From contig NZ_FNUM01000001.1 of NCBI RefSeq assembly GCF_900107995.1, positions 383,695 to 447,694 on the forward strand: DNA of 64,000 bases, written 5' to 3'. How positions within the stretch are numbered: the stretch's first letter is position 1; every line of letters starts with the position of its first letter. This document shows positions 44,201 to 52,821 of the stretch, in pieces. Under the pieces are notes generated by a model. It was not told where the DNA came from. It was given only the letters and a program-made list of their open reading frames with translations, and ran no database searches. Made by a program: the position numbers and the translations under genes. This stretch comes from Alcanivorax sp. DSM 26293 (lineage in GTDB: Bacteria > Pseudomonadota > Gammaproteobacteria > Pseudomonadales > Alcanivoracaceae).

Positions 44201-44265
44201 GCGTCTTTGCTGATCGCGTTCTTTGCGCGCAGTACCAAGCTGATTACGGCATCTTTCAGCGCCAC
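41245..44265 (-). CDS. Tail tape measure protein
   Basis: The 1,006-residue tail tape measure. Residues 1-190 are strongly helical and charged (EELEKELQDLGKQQDAV). Residues 215-430 match the tape-measure domain (SDLEELERQFGALYGSV, NSITDSGIPIMEALGNI, SDGELGTEVLTQL). A coiled coil with Ala/Gln-rich heptads covers 600-960. Hydrophobic patches near 185-205 and 470-490 may insert in membrane. The start is GTG at 44,263-44,265 with GGAG 8 bases upstream. Length predicts a long tail of siphovirus type. Confidence 0.93.
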   Translation of the reverse strand: MALKDAVISLVLRAKNAISKDADPAADSLREVTERAEELEKELQDLGKQQDAVRGLKASEEAAEAATKELEKHVTAYERLRKEGRKAGQTQAEYALEVRQARTAQSIATTEYNRSQRELAKYTRTLDKAGIDTNELGQAEDRIQKELKQTQQELSQATEEAKQHAAALDRASGEGNRFGSAMSGLKGKLLGLVAGVGVFQTLRAGLTKLITAGSDLEELERQFGALYGSVEQGREVLAEVDRIAERNSQSLGATAEAARRLKVAGIDPLNGSLQSLIDANAKYGSGAQTLDTVITQLGQAWQSGRLQLEELNSITDSGIPIMEALGNITGRAGGEIRQMASDGELGTEVLTQLIDELGRMSEGAGADRISGFAGLMTSLRKELTDFFALAAKSGALDSLKTRMKDLLTTLREAAADGSINTFAKNVSTALESVITVTEKVVAVTRIGVNIVTGLWQVAATSITHSAAAVAGGLSTLLGALGSDELAADLRAFADKAQRTGQDFADGVKKDLQDIKNAGSDLFGGLADEAEKSADAQKSASKGTAEAAEKDYDAIVAAAVKASDKQVSASDRAARAARSKLGEALKELDLDLGKITGGITELEKEAITKFQSINKQIAKAGLESEQSAKVMMEAFRAALSSIDSEAGGAALIRELDQAMQDNILTQGEYAKAMREVAAATNETLKRTQAAIDAHQKTTESATRGEQQKAKAAKNTSQAYQQQGQAAQQAGEKAQQGADKAGSAGAALLRMFYGIRDTFYQTGEGAGQLFDRLYKEQTQFAVLSIGSWLKAVYQAKAAVQEQVTAAQENYDRAMAAQSGNLNSFLNAASRAKQGAKLLGEEKLETLKSAIASAKQQLDGLADSAESTTESLRTELIQMTGTAQDIERRKFEERQKQLQRQMEAAQEQGASRAAREYAEAMQINEQIYQQRMQELRQEESQQRAAARQERFQNAQQQAGNPSSGAPSGGPTQKVEFTLPNGSNANLSGDPEDVNKLLDFLNETGMRATQ

Positions 44266-44280
44266 GGGAGGTCTCCAGAA

Positions 44281-44309
44281 ACAAAAAGCCCCGGAGGATG
44301 CGGGGCGTC
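44281..44309 (-). terminator. Terminator between tail tube and tape measure
   Basis: GCCCCG pairs with CGGGGC around CATCCT, followed by TTTTT on the minus strand. It would lower tape-measure expression relative to the tube protein. Confidence 0.8.
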
Positions 44310-44332
44310 AGAGGGAAGGGTTACTGCTGAGC

Positions 44333-45085
44333 TCAGTCAGGCATGATCACTTCAAAGGGGCTGGCTTTGCCGGCCGGGGTGCGCAGGTTGCCACTCAGCT
44401 GACCATTCACGAACTCATCGCTCATCAGGTCCATGGCTTCACTGGCATTCAGGATCGCTTCATGCACGATCACCCGAGCTTTCTTGCCGGTCGCCAGGTT
44501 CTTGCCTTCCAGGATGATGTGCCGCGGCTTCTGGATTTCCGTGGCGCCCAGCACCTTGGTGCCGGATTCGGCGTTGTAGTCATAATCTACTTCTACCGCG
44601 ATGGCGGCAGCCGCATCCAAGGCTTTGATCATGCCGGCGTCAGCATCGACTTCGTAATCATCGCCTTCAACCAGGTCGGTGGGCCCGGTTGGGTCAGTGA
44701 CAACAACAGAGGCACCATCAATGTTGGAATGCGCCAGCTTGACCCACTGGCCCTCTACCAACGTAATTGCTTCATCAGTCACGCTACCGGCAGTGACCGA
44801 GTGAGACGCGCTGGTGCCACCCAGAGCTTCAGCCAACAACACCGCCGGCAGGGAGTCGAAGGAAATGGACATCTGGGCCGGATCGCCCGGAATGTTCACT
44901 ACGTCCAGCGCCTGGCCATAGGAGGCAGGCTGTTTGGAAACGCGGTTGCGGACCTCGGTGCTGGGCGGGGTCAGCTCAAAGCTGGGGACGTTGATAGGGC
45001 CGTTGAAAGCGCCGATAACGCCCTGCTCTACCGGGGCAATGAATACCTTGCCGGCGAAGATGAGGCCGGTGTCCTGGTAAGACAT
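44333..45085 (-). CDS. Major tail tube protein
   Basis: A 250-residue protein, strand-rich, starting MSYQDTGLIFAGKVFIAPV. The pattern of conserved turns (NGPINVPSFELTPPSTEV, DPAQMSISFDSLPAVLLAEAL) and a C-terminal Ig-like portion match siphovirus tail tube subunits. A strong AAAGGAG site precedes the ATG at 45,083-45,085, as expected for a protein needed in many copies. It is followed by a terminator. Confidence 0.85.
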   Translation of the reverse strand: MSYQDTGLIFAGKVFIAPVEQGVIGAFNGPINVPSFELTPPSTEVRNRVSKQPASYGQALDVVNIPGDPAQMSISFDSLPAVLLAEALGGTSASHSVTAGSVTDEAITLVEGQWVKLAHSNIDGASVVVTDPTGPTDLVEGDDYEVDADAGMIKALDAAAAIAVEVDYDYNAESGTKVLGATEIQKPRHIILEGKNLATGKKARVIVHEAILNASEAMDLMSDEFVNGQLSGNLRTPAGKASPFEVIMPD

Positions 45086-45130
45086 GATTATCTCCTTTGG
45101 CGCAGGGCGCCGATGATTCAGGTTTCGGGT

Positions 45131-45601
45131 TTAGGTTTGGGAATCAGGGTCGAGAATTAGCTGGTAGCGGGCCGTTACCGTGAGCGCCACCCAGGCCACC
45201 GGGTAACCATCCTCGGGAATGTTGTAGTCGGCATCACCCACCTCATTGCTGAGGGCCGTGCCATTCAGTTGCTCTGTGTTGTTGCGATCGGCCAACGCAT
45301 GGATCAAATCGAACTCATGCTGCAGCAACCTTGCAGACACCCCATCAGCGGCTTTTTCGGCCACGATGATCTCGAAATTGATCTCGCGAACAAGCCGCCC
45401 ACCGCTGCTTTTGCTGGCCCGCCGATCTTGCCCCGGCTGCAGGGCGATAAACGGAAATTCCTGCTGCTGATCCATCACCAGGGCGTGAGCCAACCACCCC
45501 TCATAAACCTCAAGGCCGGCATCACTGTGATACCCGTTGGCAGTAGTGATGGATTTCAGCCGCTCACGGTAAACGGCATAAATAGCTTCGCTTGGTATCA
45601 T
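45131..45601 (-). CDS. Tail completion / terminator-like protein
   Basis: A 156-residue protein between the minor tail GPZ-like gene and the tube, the place of the tail terminator (gpU-like). It contains an N-terminal helix (AIYAVYRERLKSI) and central strands (EINFEIIVAEKAAD). It overlaps GPZ by 4 bases. Family assignment rests mainly on position. Confidence 0.7.
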   Translation of the reverse strand: MIPSEAIYAVYRERLKSITTANGYHSDAGLEVYEGWLAHALVMDQQQEFPFIALQPGQDRRASKSSGGRLVREINFEIIVAEKAADGVSARLLQHEFDLIHALADRNNTEQLNGTALSNEVGDADYNIPEDGYPVAWVALTVTARYQLILDPDSQT

Positions 45602-46179
45602 TCGAAGAGCTCCAGCAACAGGCCAGCTACTTTGCGCGCTGCCCGCTCTTGCAGTTCCGGCGCGATATCATTGCGCACAGACTGGAACACCTGGCTCACA
45701 CTGGGGCCATGCATCACCTTGAATGCACCCCGCCCTTGGCCGGTACGCACCGCAATACCTGTGGCTCCACTGCCCCGCAACCCAGGAACATAGAAAAAGC
45801 TTTTCGCGGTGTAACGGCTGCCAGCTTTGATCATGCCGGTTACGCCACCGTGCTTCGTGCTGCCCTTGCCGCGCCCCGGGTGTTTCTTCGGCACCCGCAA
45901 GCCACGGTTTTCAAATCGGGAAAGCAGCACGCCCCGCCGGGTTGCCTGCACACCGGCTTCCCAGGAATCGCCCTTGCGCGCCGGCGGCATTACCCGCAGG
46001 TGCCGGGCGATATAGGACTTGCTCAGTGCAACCTGTTTGCTGATTTCGCTGACCGACGTTTCCCGGCCTTGCTTAGCCGCATCACTCAGAACGCTCTGGA
46101 TTGCCACAGCGCTATGCTTTCCCCCAATCTGGGCAATGGCATCCAGCACGATTTTCATGTCCCGGGTGGCACGGCTCAT
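45598..46179 (-). CDS. Minor tail protein Z-like (GPZ / HK97 gp10-like)
   Basis: A 193-residue basic protein. It starts MSRATRDMKIVLDAIAQIGG, with a conserved alternative start helix and the GVTGMIKAGSR segment typical of GPZ-like proteins that join tail and head. It overlaps the connector gene by 4 bases and the terminator-like gene by 4 bases. Confidence 0.75.
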   Translation of the reverse strand: MSRATRDMKIVLDAIAQIGGKHSAVAIQSVLSDAAKQGRETSVSEISKQVALSKSYIARHLRVMPPARKGDSWEAGVQATRRGVLLSRFENRGLRVPKKHPGRGKGSTKHGGVTGMIKAGSRYTAKSFFYVPGLRGSGATGIAVRTGQGRGAFKVMHGPSVSQVFQSVRNDIAPELQERAARKVAGLLLELFE

Positions 46180-46493
46180 TGGGTCACCTCAACAATCAGG
46201 GTGGTGTTTTCGTCACGCTCCAGCCGCTGAATGGTCCAGGTCTTCCCGTTCAGGGCGATCTGGTCACCCCGGCGCGGGTAGGGCCAGGCGGCTTTGGGGT
46301 ATTCCACGTAAATCAGCGTGGCGATCAGGGCGTCCATGTCATCGCGCACGTCTTCGTAGTCGAGGGTGGCGACGGTTACCGGGCTGCTGCCCCGCTCCGG
46401 TTTCAGTGGCCCGGCTGTGATGGTGGCCGGGTCACCGTAGAAATTGAAAACGGCGCTATCCAGCGCCGTTTTGTAGCCATCGAACTGGCTCAT
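46176..46493 (-). CDS. Head-tail connector protein (FII-like)
   Basis: A 105-residue protein with the pattern YPRRGDQIALNGKTWTIQRLE and a strand-rich end, as in small head-tail joining proteins. It follows the DUF2190 gene by 2 bases and is coupled to GPZ. Confidence 0.75.
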   Translation of the reverse strand: MSQFDGYKTALDSAVFNFYGDPATITAGPLKPERGSSPVTVATLDYEDVRDDMDALIATLIYVEYPKAAWPYPRRGDQIALNGKTWTIQRLERDENTTLIVEVTQ

Positions 46494-46495
46494 GG

Positions 46496-46828
46496 TCAGA
46501 AGGCGTCGTTAAGACGCACCCGGCACACGGTTTCACCACCCGCCGCCGCTTCTACGAACACACCGACCTTGGTGTTATCGGTGCTTACCGTGGTGATTTC
46601 GCCGGCTGCGTCATCCCAGTAAGCATCCGCCCCCACGGCGGGAGTATCGGCGGAGGTTTTGGGCAGTTCCCAAACACCGCCAGTTTTCAGGGTGAGCTCT
46701 TCGTTGGCGGCAGCATCGTGCAATGCCACACCGAACAGGGAGCCCATGACAATCAGGTCGCCAGAGGCGGCTAGGGCAGCGGCGATAACAGTGATGTTAT
46801 CGCCGCGTTGGATGAAGTTCTTAGCCAT
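46496..46828 (-). CDS. DUF2190 capsid-cement-like protein
   Basis: A 110-residue beta-strand protein of the DUF2190 family (FIQRGDNITVIAAALAASGD at the start, GVFVEAAAGGETVCRVRLN at the end). DUF2190 proteins are capsid decoration or cement proteins. The ATG at 46,826-46,828 lies 75 bases after the capsid stop, the usual place. Confidence 0.88.
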   Translation of the reverse strand: MAKNFIQRGDNITVIAAALAASGDLIVMGSLFGVALHDAAANEELTLKTGGVWELPKTSADTPAVGADAYWDDAAGEITTVSTDNTKVGVFVEAAAGGETVCRVRLNDAF

Positions 46829-46903
46829 GATTGCACCTTTGCATCATTGGTAAATTAGGTGCGGACCCCGAAGGGCACCGCGGGGAGAGACGGTCAGCCG
46901 GGG

Positions 46904-49105
46904 TTATGCCCCGGCGTTCTTGAACAGGCCACGGTGATCGATAACACCGGCACCGAAGTCCAGCCGCGCCTTGATCTTCACGCCATCCACGTCGAAGCCC
47001 TGCTGGGTTTCGATGTACACGCCTTCCTCACCGGTGAGGTAAGCGTATTCGATGGTGTCGATGCGGGCAGGCGCGGCAGACAGGTACCAGGACGTTTCGC
47101 TCGCGTCATCCAGACGCGGCTCTACCACCACCTGCAGCTTGCCGGCGAAGGGGTTCACGTCCGCGCTCTTGGCGCTGAGGATCTCAGCAACGATCTGCTG
47201 GGCCTTGGTCTCCAGTGCCGCCGGCACGATCAGGTATTCGGCCATCAGATTCAGCGGCCGCTTGGCGTTGATGCCAGTCTGGCGACGCATCTTCTTGCGC
47301 GCTTCAGAGAGGCTATCCACACTCAGGGCAGCACCGGTACCGAGGTTGTTGTGATCGGCATGGAACAGCGCCTTGTTATCGGCCATCTTCACGTTGCCGG
47401 TGATCAGGCCCCACACCACGTTGCTCTCCAGTTCTGCAGCACTGGCACCAAAGGCGCCAGGCACACGGCTGAAAGCATCCAGATCGTCATTGATGATGGT
47501 CTGGCGAGTCAGGGCGATGATCTTGCCGTAGGTTTCCAGCTTGTAGCGCTGGTTGTCTTCACCCATGGAGCCGTAATTGAATTCACCGGAATCCTTCACC
47601 TTTTCCAGTTCCGGCGCTTCACCGAGCTGGGCACGGTTGATGAACTTGAAGTCACTGGCGCTGGCTTGGCGACAGAAGGCTGTGAAGGTACGCGGGGCAG
47701 CTTCGTAGCCGTTACGCAGGGTCTTGTTCGCCACATCCGCCAGGATGGCCGGGAAGTCGCTGGTGGAGTGCATGGCCTTGGCCGCGATCTCCATGGGGGT
47801 CATGCCACGGGTGGTGCCGCCACCGGAGTGAATCACTTCCGCCGCCATGTTCATCAGACTCATGCCGCGGAATTCGCGGGAGCCATCAGTCAACGGGTGC
47901 TGGCCGGGGTTCACGCGGTTCATGAGGGCACCGACCAGCCCAACACGCAGGGCTTCACCATCGTGGACTACCGCCACATGACCGCCCGGCACGTTGTTTT
48001 GGCTGCGGGTAGCCAGCAGGTTGAGCACTTCATTGCGAGCATCCGCCACGCTGGTGCCTGCATCGATCATGCGGTTCAGGTCAGCATCTTCAATGCGATG
48101 GGTGCGGGCCAGGTTGCGCAGCTCACTGATGCGGGTGCGCTCCTGAGCAACAGCCGAAGTCGCCGCCGCCTGGGCATCGGTACCTGCCGGTACCGGCGGA
48201 GGATCGGTACGGCCACCACGGTTCTGGGCACCAGTGGCTGCAGCTGCCGGCGGAGTGTCATCATCGCCTTCACAACCAGCAGCATTCTGTGCGGCCTGGG
48301 CATTGGCTTCAGCGGCTTCGACGCGGACCTTCAGCTGCGCATCGGTTTCGCCTTCCCGGCGGGTCAGGCCCACCGCCTTCGCGCGATCATCAAGGTTCAT
48401 AACATTACCTTTTTGGTTGAGGTTGGTGGCGGCGGTGGCCGCCGGGGGTTGGCCTTGCGGCCGGTGATAGAGGTTCAACGCTCCTGCCGGAGCATTTTGG
48501 AAAGCGGCCAGATCTGCTTGGGCGACAGCCTGTACCGGTTCGATCAGTTCATCCGCGAAACCCATTTCTACGGCTTGTTCACCGTTCAGCCAGGTCTCAG
48601 CGGCCATCATTGCCTTGAGAGTGTCTTTATCCAGGCCGGTCTTGGTGGCGTAGATGCCCGCCACGCTGTCTTCAAATTGGTCGTACACATCAGCCATGCG
48701 GCGGTGATCGTCCGCCTCGCCGACACTGGGCCCGTTCGGCTTGTGGATCATCAGGAAGGCATTGGCTGGCATACGAACCACATCACCAGCCATGGCGATC
48801 ACGCTGGCCATGCTCAAGGCAATACCGTCAATGGTGACTTCTACGAGCTGCTGGCTATTCTTCAGCGCGTTATAGATAGCCAGCCCCTCGGTGATGAACC
48901 CACCTTCTGAGTGAATCCGTACTGGCAGTGTTCCTTCATTCAGGGATTCCACTTCCCTCACGATGGTCATGGCGTCCAAGCCATCCCACCAATCACCGAT
49001 GACGCCGTAGAGCAGCAGCTCACCTTTGGCGTTGATCTGGTTTGTTGCGGACAAAGCAAGTCCACCGCTGACCCCCTGGGCCAGCGCTTTGAGTTTCCAT
49101 TTCAT
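46904..49105 (-). CDS. Prohead protease - scaffold - major capsid protein fusion
   Basis: A 733-residue fusion. Residues 20-195 are a ClpP-like prohead protease, with Ser98 (DGIALSMASVIAMAGD) and His121 (AFLMIHKPNGPS) at the ClpP active-site positions. Residues 196-340 are an Ala/Gln-rich, low-complexity and coiled part that looks like a scaffold. Residues 345-733 are an HK97-fold major capsid protein. An internal ATG at 48,398-48,400 (residue 236) follows an AAGGTAA site and would give a 498-residue scaffold-capsid product. Whether capsid is released by cleavage or by internal start is not known. Confidence 0.9.
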   Translation of the reverse strand: MKWKLKALAQGVSGGLALSATNQINAKGELLLYGVIGDWWDGLDAMTIVREVESLNEGTLPVRIHSEGGFITEGLAIYNALKNSQQLVEVTIDGIALSMASVIAMAGDVVRMPANAFLMIHKPNGPSVGEADDHRRMADVYDQFEDSVAGIYATKTGLDKDTLKAMMAAETWLNGEQAVEMGFADELIEPVQAVAQADLAAFQNAPAGALNLYHRPQGQPPAATAATNLNQKGNVMNLDDRAKAVGLTRREGETDAQLKVRVEAAEANAQAAQNAAGCEGDDDTPPAAAATGAQNRGGRTDPPPVPAGTDAQAAATSAVAQERTRISELRNLARTHRIEDADLNRMIDAGTSVADARNEVLNLLATRSQNNVPGGHVAVVHDGEALRVGLVGALMNRVNPGQHPLTDGSREFRGMSLMNMAAEVIHSGGGTTRGMTPMEIAAKAMHSTSDFPAILADVANKTLRNGYEAAPRTFTAFCRQASASDFKFINRAQLGEAPELEKVKDSGEFNYGSMGEDNQRYKLETYGKIIALTRQTIINDDLDAFSRVPGAFGASAAELESNVVWGLITGNVKMADNKALFHADHNNLGTGAALSVDSLSEARKKMRRQTGINAKRPLNLMAEYLIVPAALETKAQQIVAEILSAKSADVNPFAGKLQVVVEPRLDDASETSWYLSAAPARIDTIEYAYLTGEEGVYIETQQGFDVDGVKIKARLDFGAGVIDHRGLFKNAGA

Positions 49106-49117
49106 GAGTCTCTCCGG

Positions 49118-50590
49118 TCAGTCGTTCCCAGGTTCAGGGAATTGCTGCCCGGGGCCCCGGGCATTGGTGACGCCTGCGTTGCTGACCTTGCCGGCATCGG
49201 TAGTCAGGATCAGGCCGTCGTCATCGAGGCGCTTCCGTTCTTCGGCCAGTTCGGTGAATACATCATCAGGCTCATGGCCCATGGTGCGGATCCACTCAGA
49301 TAGCGTGCTGCCACCGGCACGAACCAGATCCACCATGGGCGGCACTTCGCGGCTGGGGTCGATCATTTCCCGGCGGGGGGGCGACCACTCCCAGCGAACC
49401 GGGCCAGACAATTTTCCTGCCAGCATGGCGGTATCGTTAAACCACCGGGCCAGGCCTTGGCAAAGGATTGGGATCAGGGTGGACCAGCGGTACTGCTCCA
49501 CATTGCGGCCGAACTCCATGAAGCCCATGCGAGCGCTGGAGTAGTTGACCTGGCTCAGGTCACCCGTGAGGGCTTCAAATGGGACCCCGTAGGAAATCGC
49601 GATCGCATGTTGCTCCGTGCTGACGAATTCACCATGACCGGTCACGCTGGGCGGGTTGTTGAAGCGAACGTCTTCACCGGTTTTCAGGCGCGGGAACATG
49701 CCCGGCTCCAGCTTCTCCGGGAGCACGCTGCCGGGCTTGTCCACATCACCTTCCGGCTCGACGACCACGCCCACCAAACAGGCTGCGCTCTTGGCAGCCT
49801 CGATACGCGCATCCTGATAATCATCCAAGCTCTTCATGCGCATGAGCGCGGCGGTACCGCGGGGCACGCCACGCACTTGGCCAGGGCGCAACATTTCATA
49901 CAGGTGGATCACGTCTTCAGCGGGAGTCAGCTTGCTGGCGCTGAAACCACCCAGCACATCGCCGGGGTGGGTACGGTGCAGCCAGTAGCCCACCCGCTTA
50001 TGTTCGTTGTTAAACTGCACGCCCTGAACGGCATAACCCCCTTCCATGGGTCCGTTCTTGGTGTGGTCCAGATAATCGCCTTCCAGCAGCCGAACCTTCA
50101 GGGGGATCGGCAAGGCTGGGTCGCGCTCGGTGACGCGCACAATGAGTGCGTCACCGCCTTCCATGGCAGTGCGCACTGCTTGGGCCTGCAAGCCGTACAG
50201 ATCCAGCCGCCCGTCGTAATCGACAGCCGTGGTTTCTGCCCAGCCCAGCATCAGCTGCTGCAGGGATTTCTTCATGTCAGCATCTTCCACCATCGCCCGG
50301 GGGCGAATGCCTGTGCCGACAATGTTGGTGGTCAGCACCCGCAGGGCGCTGGCCGCATAAGGGTTGTTGCGCACCATTTCACGGTGCCGGGCACGCAGCA
50401 ACGGCAGGGCCGCACGGCTTTCAGCGTTGGCGCTGCTGTCGCGGCCACGGGTCCACTTGTTGCGGCGCCCTTTGCCAGCACCGTCGTAGCCGTTCACTGC
50501 GCGTAGGCGATCCGTTACCACCCGGGCACGGGTGCGGCGGGCTTCGGCTTCAGGGGAAAACCAACCGATGGCGCGATCCAACCAGCTCAT
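49118..50590 (-). CDS. Portal protein (lambda gpB family)
   Basis: A 490-residue portal of the lambda family, forming the ring through which DNA enters the capsid. Conserved text includes LLRARHREMVRNNPYAASAL, VNYSSARMGFMEFGRNVEQ and WEWSPPRREMIDPSRE. The ATG at 50,588-50,590 overlaps the gpW-like stop by 4 bases. It lies 12 bases before the protease-capsid fusion. Confidence 0.95.
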   Translation of the reverse strand: MSWLDRAIGWFSPEAEARRTRARVVTDRLRAVNGYDGAGKGRRNKWTRGRDSSANAESRAALPLLRARHREMVRNNPYAASALRVLTTNIVGTGIRPRAMVEDADMKKSLQQLMLGWAETTAVDYDGRLDLYGLQAQAVRTAMEGGDALIVRVTERDPALPIPLKVRLLEGDYLDHTKNGPMEGGYAVQGVQFNNEHKRVGYWLHRTHPGDVLGGFSASKLTPAEDVIHLYEMLRPGQVRGVPRGTAALMRMKSLDDYQDARIEAAKSAACLVGVVVEPEGDVDKPGSVLPEKLEPGMFPRLKTGEDVRFNNPPSVTGHGEFVSTEQHAIAISYGVPFEALTGDLSQVNYSSARMGFMEFGRNVEQYRWSTLIPILCQGLARWFNDTAMLAGKLSGPVRWEWSPPRREMIDPSREVPPMVDLVRAGGSTLSEWIRTMGHEPDDVFTELAEERKRLDDDGLILTTDAGKVSNAGVTNARGPGQQFPEPGND

Positions 50591-50796
50591 TGGTACCCCC
50601 TGTCGAAACTGGGGGCGTAGTGCTGACGCGCAGGCGTCGTGCTGCCGGTAGCCAATTCACCCTTGATCAGATCCCGCACACGGATCATCTCGTTCAGGCT
50701 TCGGAATTCCGTGGTCTTGCCATTGTGCGTAATGCGCAGGGTGCCCGTCGCAATCGCCGCTTCGATGCGATCCAGGTCTGATTGCGTGTAAGCCAT
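50587..50796 (-). CDS. gpW-like head completion protein
   Basis: A 69-residue gpW-family protein with the pattern YTQSDLDRIEAAIATGTLRI and EFRSLNEMIRVRDLI. gpW joins head and tail. The gene lies between terminase and portal as in lambda. Confidence 0.9.
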   Translation of the reverse strand: MAYTQSDLDRIEAAIATGTLRITHNGKTTEFRSLNEMIRVRDLIKGELATGSTTPARQHYAPSFDRGYQ

Positions 50797-50802
50797 GGGC
50801 GG

Positions 50803-52821
50803 TTACCAGTAAGAGGATTTGCGGCGCTCATCACCGGTGTGTTCCGGCTTCTCTGTAGCGCCGAACAGGTCGCTTTGTTTCAGCTGAGATTCCAGCTGAT
50901 CCCAGCGGTCGTCTTTCCAGGTGTGAAGGCGCTGGCTGTAGGCCGCATGCAAGGCGTAAACCTCACAGTCTGCCGCCTCCACCGGCTGGCCTGGCTTGTC
51001 GTGCCAGATCAGCTTGCCGCCCAGCCTGGCGCTGGGGGCTTTGATCACACCCGTGATCTGTTCGTAGTAGTCGTCACGCACTGAGTTGAACCAGTGCATG
51101 CGCCCGGGCCCTTCGCCTTTCAGGCTGAGCCGGCCGCCTTCACCAAAGATCAGGTCTTTGGCTTTATGGGTGCCCACCTGGTACACCTGCAGGCCAAACT
51201 TGGCGGCCTTGGTTTTGTGGCCGTTTTTGTAATCAGCCTTGCGCGGGGCGCTGAAAATCTCGCGCTTGCCGTAGTCGTTGCTGCTGCCCTTGATGGCCAT
51301 CACGCCACGTTTCTGGCGAGGCCGCACCCAGTTGTAAACCTGCTCGGTGCTGTGGCCACCGGAGTCAATGCTCACGGCCTTGGGGATCAGGCTGAAACCG
51401 TTCTCATGCTTGCGCGGGGTGAACAGAAAATCATCCAGCTGCTTCCACACAGGGTCGCTGGTATCCGTGGTGCTCACCTTGGCGTAGAACTCGCCCCAGT
51501 AGAGCAGCCAGCTTTCCATGCCACGGCCCCAGGCGCGCAGCACCACCGCCAGGCGATCACGCTGCACATCCACCCCGGCTGTGAGGATCAGGCCTCCAGC
51601 AGGGACAATCAGTTCGGGGTAATCCTCAGCACGCTTGCGCAGTTCTTCAGAATCCGGCGCTGCAGTTTCGTATTCGAACGTTCGGCCCAGCTTCTGGTTG
51701 GTGAACGTGATCAGGCCGGACAGATCGCCTTTCTCTGCCAGGTGATCCGCCTTGAGCTTGTCCCGCACCACATCCGAAAGCGTGGTGCCGGGGACACAGG
51801 CATACAGCTCACTCAGTTCAGTAAAGCCCGCCTTGCCGTGAAAAGGCCGCGTCGGCACCCAGCCACACAGCGGGTCACCGGCCTCCACCGCGTTGAAAAC
51901 GGTGTTTCGGATGTTGGTTTGCCGCTGATCGTCATCCCAGCCGCTGCCACAGTGGGGGCAGCAGTAAACGGCGGTGTCCGGCAGGGCCCTGCCGTAGACC
52001 TCATGCACAGGACTGTCGTCATCCGCATCCAGCCAGCTAACGTTCTCCCAAGCCAGCACATGGCTCTCGCCGCACTCATGGCATACCACCGGCAGAACCC
52101 GGCAATCCGATTCCTGCACCCGGTGTTCAGTCTTGCTGAGATTCTTGATCGTGGGGGTGCCACCAACAATCAGCTTGCTGCCGATGTATCGCTTCAGGCG
52201 TTCTTCCAGCAGGCCGATGGCGTCACCCTGACGTTTTACGTCCACGCTGGTGTCGTCAGGCTCTTCCACCACACCCACACCCACCGAACTGGTGGATTTC
52301 ACGTTGCCAGGGCTGTTGGAACCCACCAGCTTTAGAAAGCCCCCCGGGTAGGATTTCAGATCCCAGCGGTTGCCAGCCTTTCGGCTGGTGGTCACATCGA
52401 TCACGCCTTTCATGGCTGGCGTGGAGCTCAGCGCAGGCACCAGCTTTTCATCGTGGAAGGCCTTTCCGTCTTTCTCTTTGGCAAACAGCACCATGAGCGG
52501 TGCCGGATGGCAGTCCACTCGCTTTGCCAGGTACCCGATCAGGAAGTAGGTCCAGCCCAGCTGGGCCGCCTTCATCAAATCCACTTCATCCACGCTGGCG
52601 TCATCCAGCGCCGCAGCCACCCCGAGGAAATACGGGGAGTAGTAGAAATCGTAAAGCCCAGCCAGATCACCGATGGCTTCCGGGAGGTGATAATTGTCTT
52701 GCATCCACTGGGCCGTGGGCACATGGCGGCGAGGCCGAAACTTACTCGCTGCTGTCAGTAAGACCTTCCGCAACGTCGCCCGCAAACTCACCAATTCGCT
52801 CGATTGCAGGTTCAACGACAT
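50803..52821 (-). CDS. Terminase large subunit (lambda gpA family)
   Basis: The 672-residue packaging motor and nuclease. The ATPase motif region reads MKAAQLGWTYFL; in lambda gpA the corresponding P-loop has Lys84, here Tyr, so the nucleotide motif is a variant. Walker B-like VVEEPDD follows, then a zinc ribbon (CHECG and CCPHCGSGW), and the nuclease domain with GVDVQRDR. gpA-type terminases cut cos sites, so the phage is predicted to make cohesive ends. It overlaps the small subunit by 80 bases. Confidence 0.93.
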   Translation of the reverse strand: MSLNLQSSELVSLRATLRKVLLTAASKFRPRRHVPTAQWMQDNYHLPEAIGDLAGLYDFYYSPYFLGVAAALDDASVDEVDLMKAAQLGWTYFLIGYLAKRVDCHPAPLMVLFAKEKDGKAFHDEKLVPALSSTPAMKGVIDVTTSRKAGNRWDLKSYPGGFLKLVGSNSPGNVKSTSSVGVGVVEEPDDTSVDVKRQGDAIGLLEERLKRYIGSKLIVGGTPTIKNLSKTEHRVQESDCRVLPVVCHECGESHVLAWENVSWLDADDDSPVHEVYGRALPDTAVYCCPHCGSGWDDDQRQTNIRNTVFNAVEAGDPLCGWVPTRPFHGKAGFTELSELYACVPGTTLSDVVRDKLKADHLAEKGDLSGLITFTNQKLGRTFEYETAAPDSEELRKRAEDYPELIVPAGGLILTAGVDVQRDRLAVVLRAWGRGMESWLLYWGEFYAKVSTTDTSDPVWKQLDDFLFTPRKHENGFSLIPKAVSIDSGGHSTEQVYNWVRPRQKRGVMAIKGSSNDYGKREIFSAPRKADYKNGHKTKAAKFGLQVYQVGTHKAKDLIFGEGGRLSLKGEGPGRMHWFNSVRDDYYEQITGVIKAPSARLGGKLIWHDKPGQPVEAADCEVYALHAAYSQRLHTWKDDRWDQLESQLKQSDLFGATEKPEHTGDERRKSSYW

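Noticed and set aside
46859-48910. A 683-codon open frame opposite the capsid gene
   Set aside because: It is the antisense frame of a GC-rich coding region, with no similarity or start signal.
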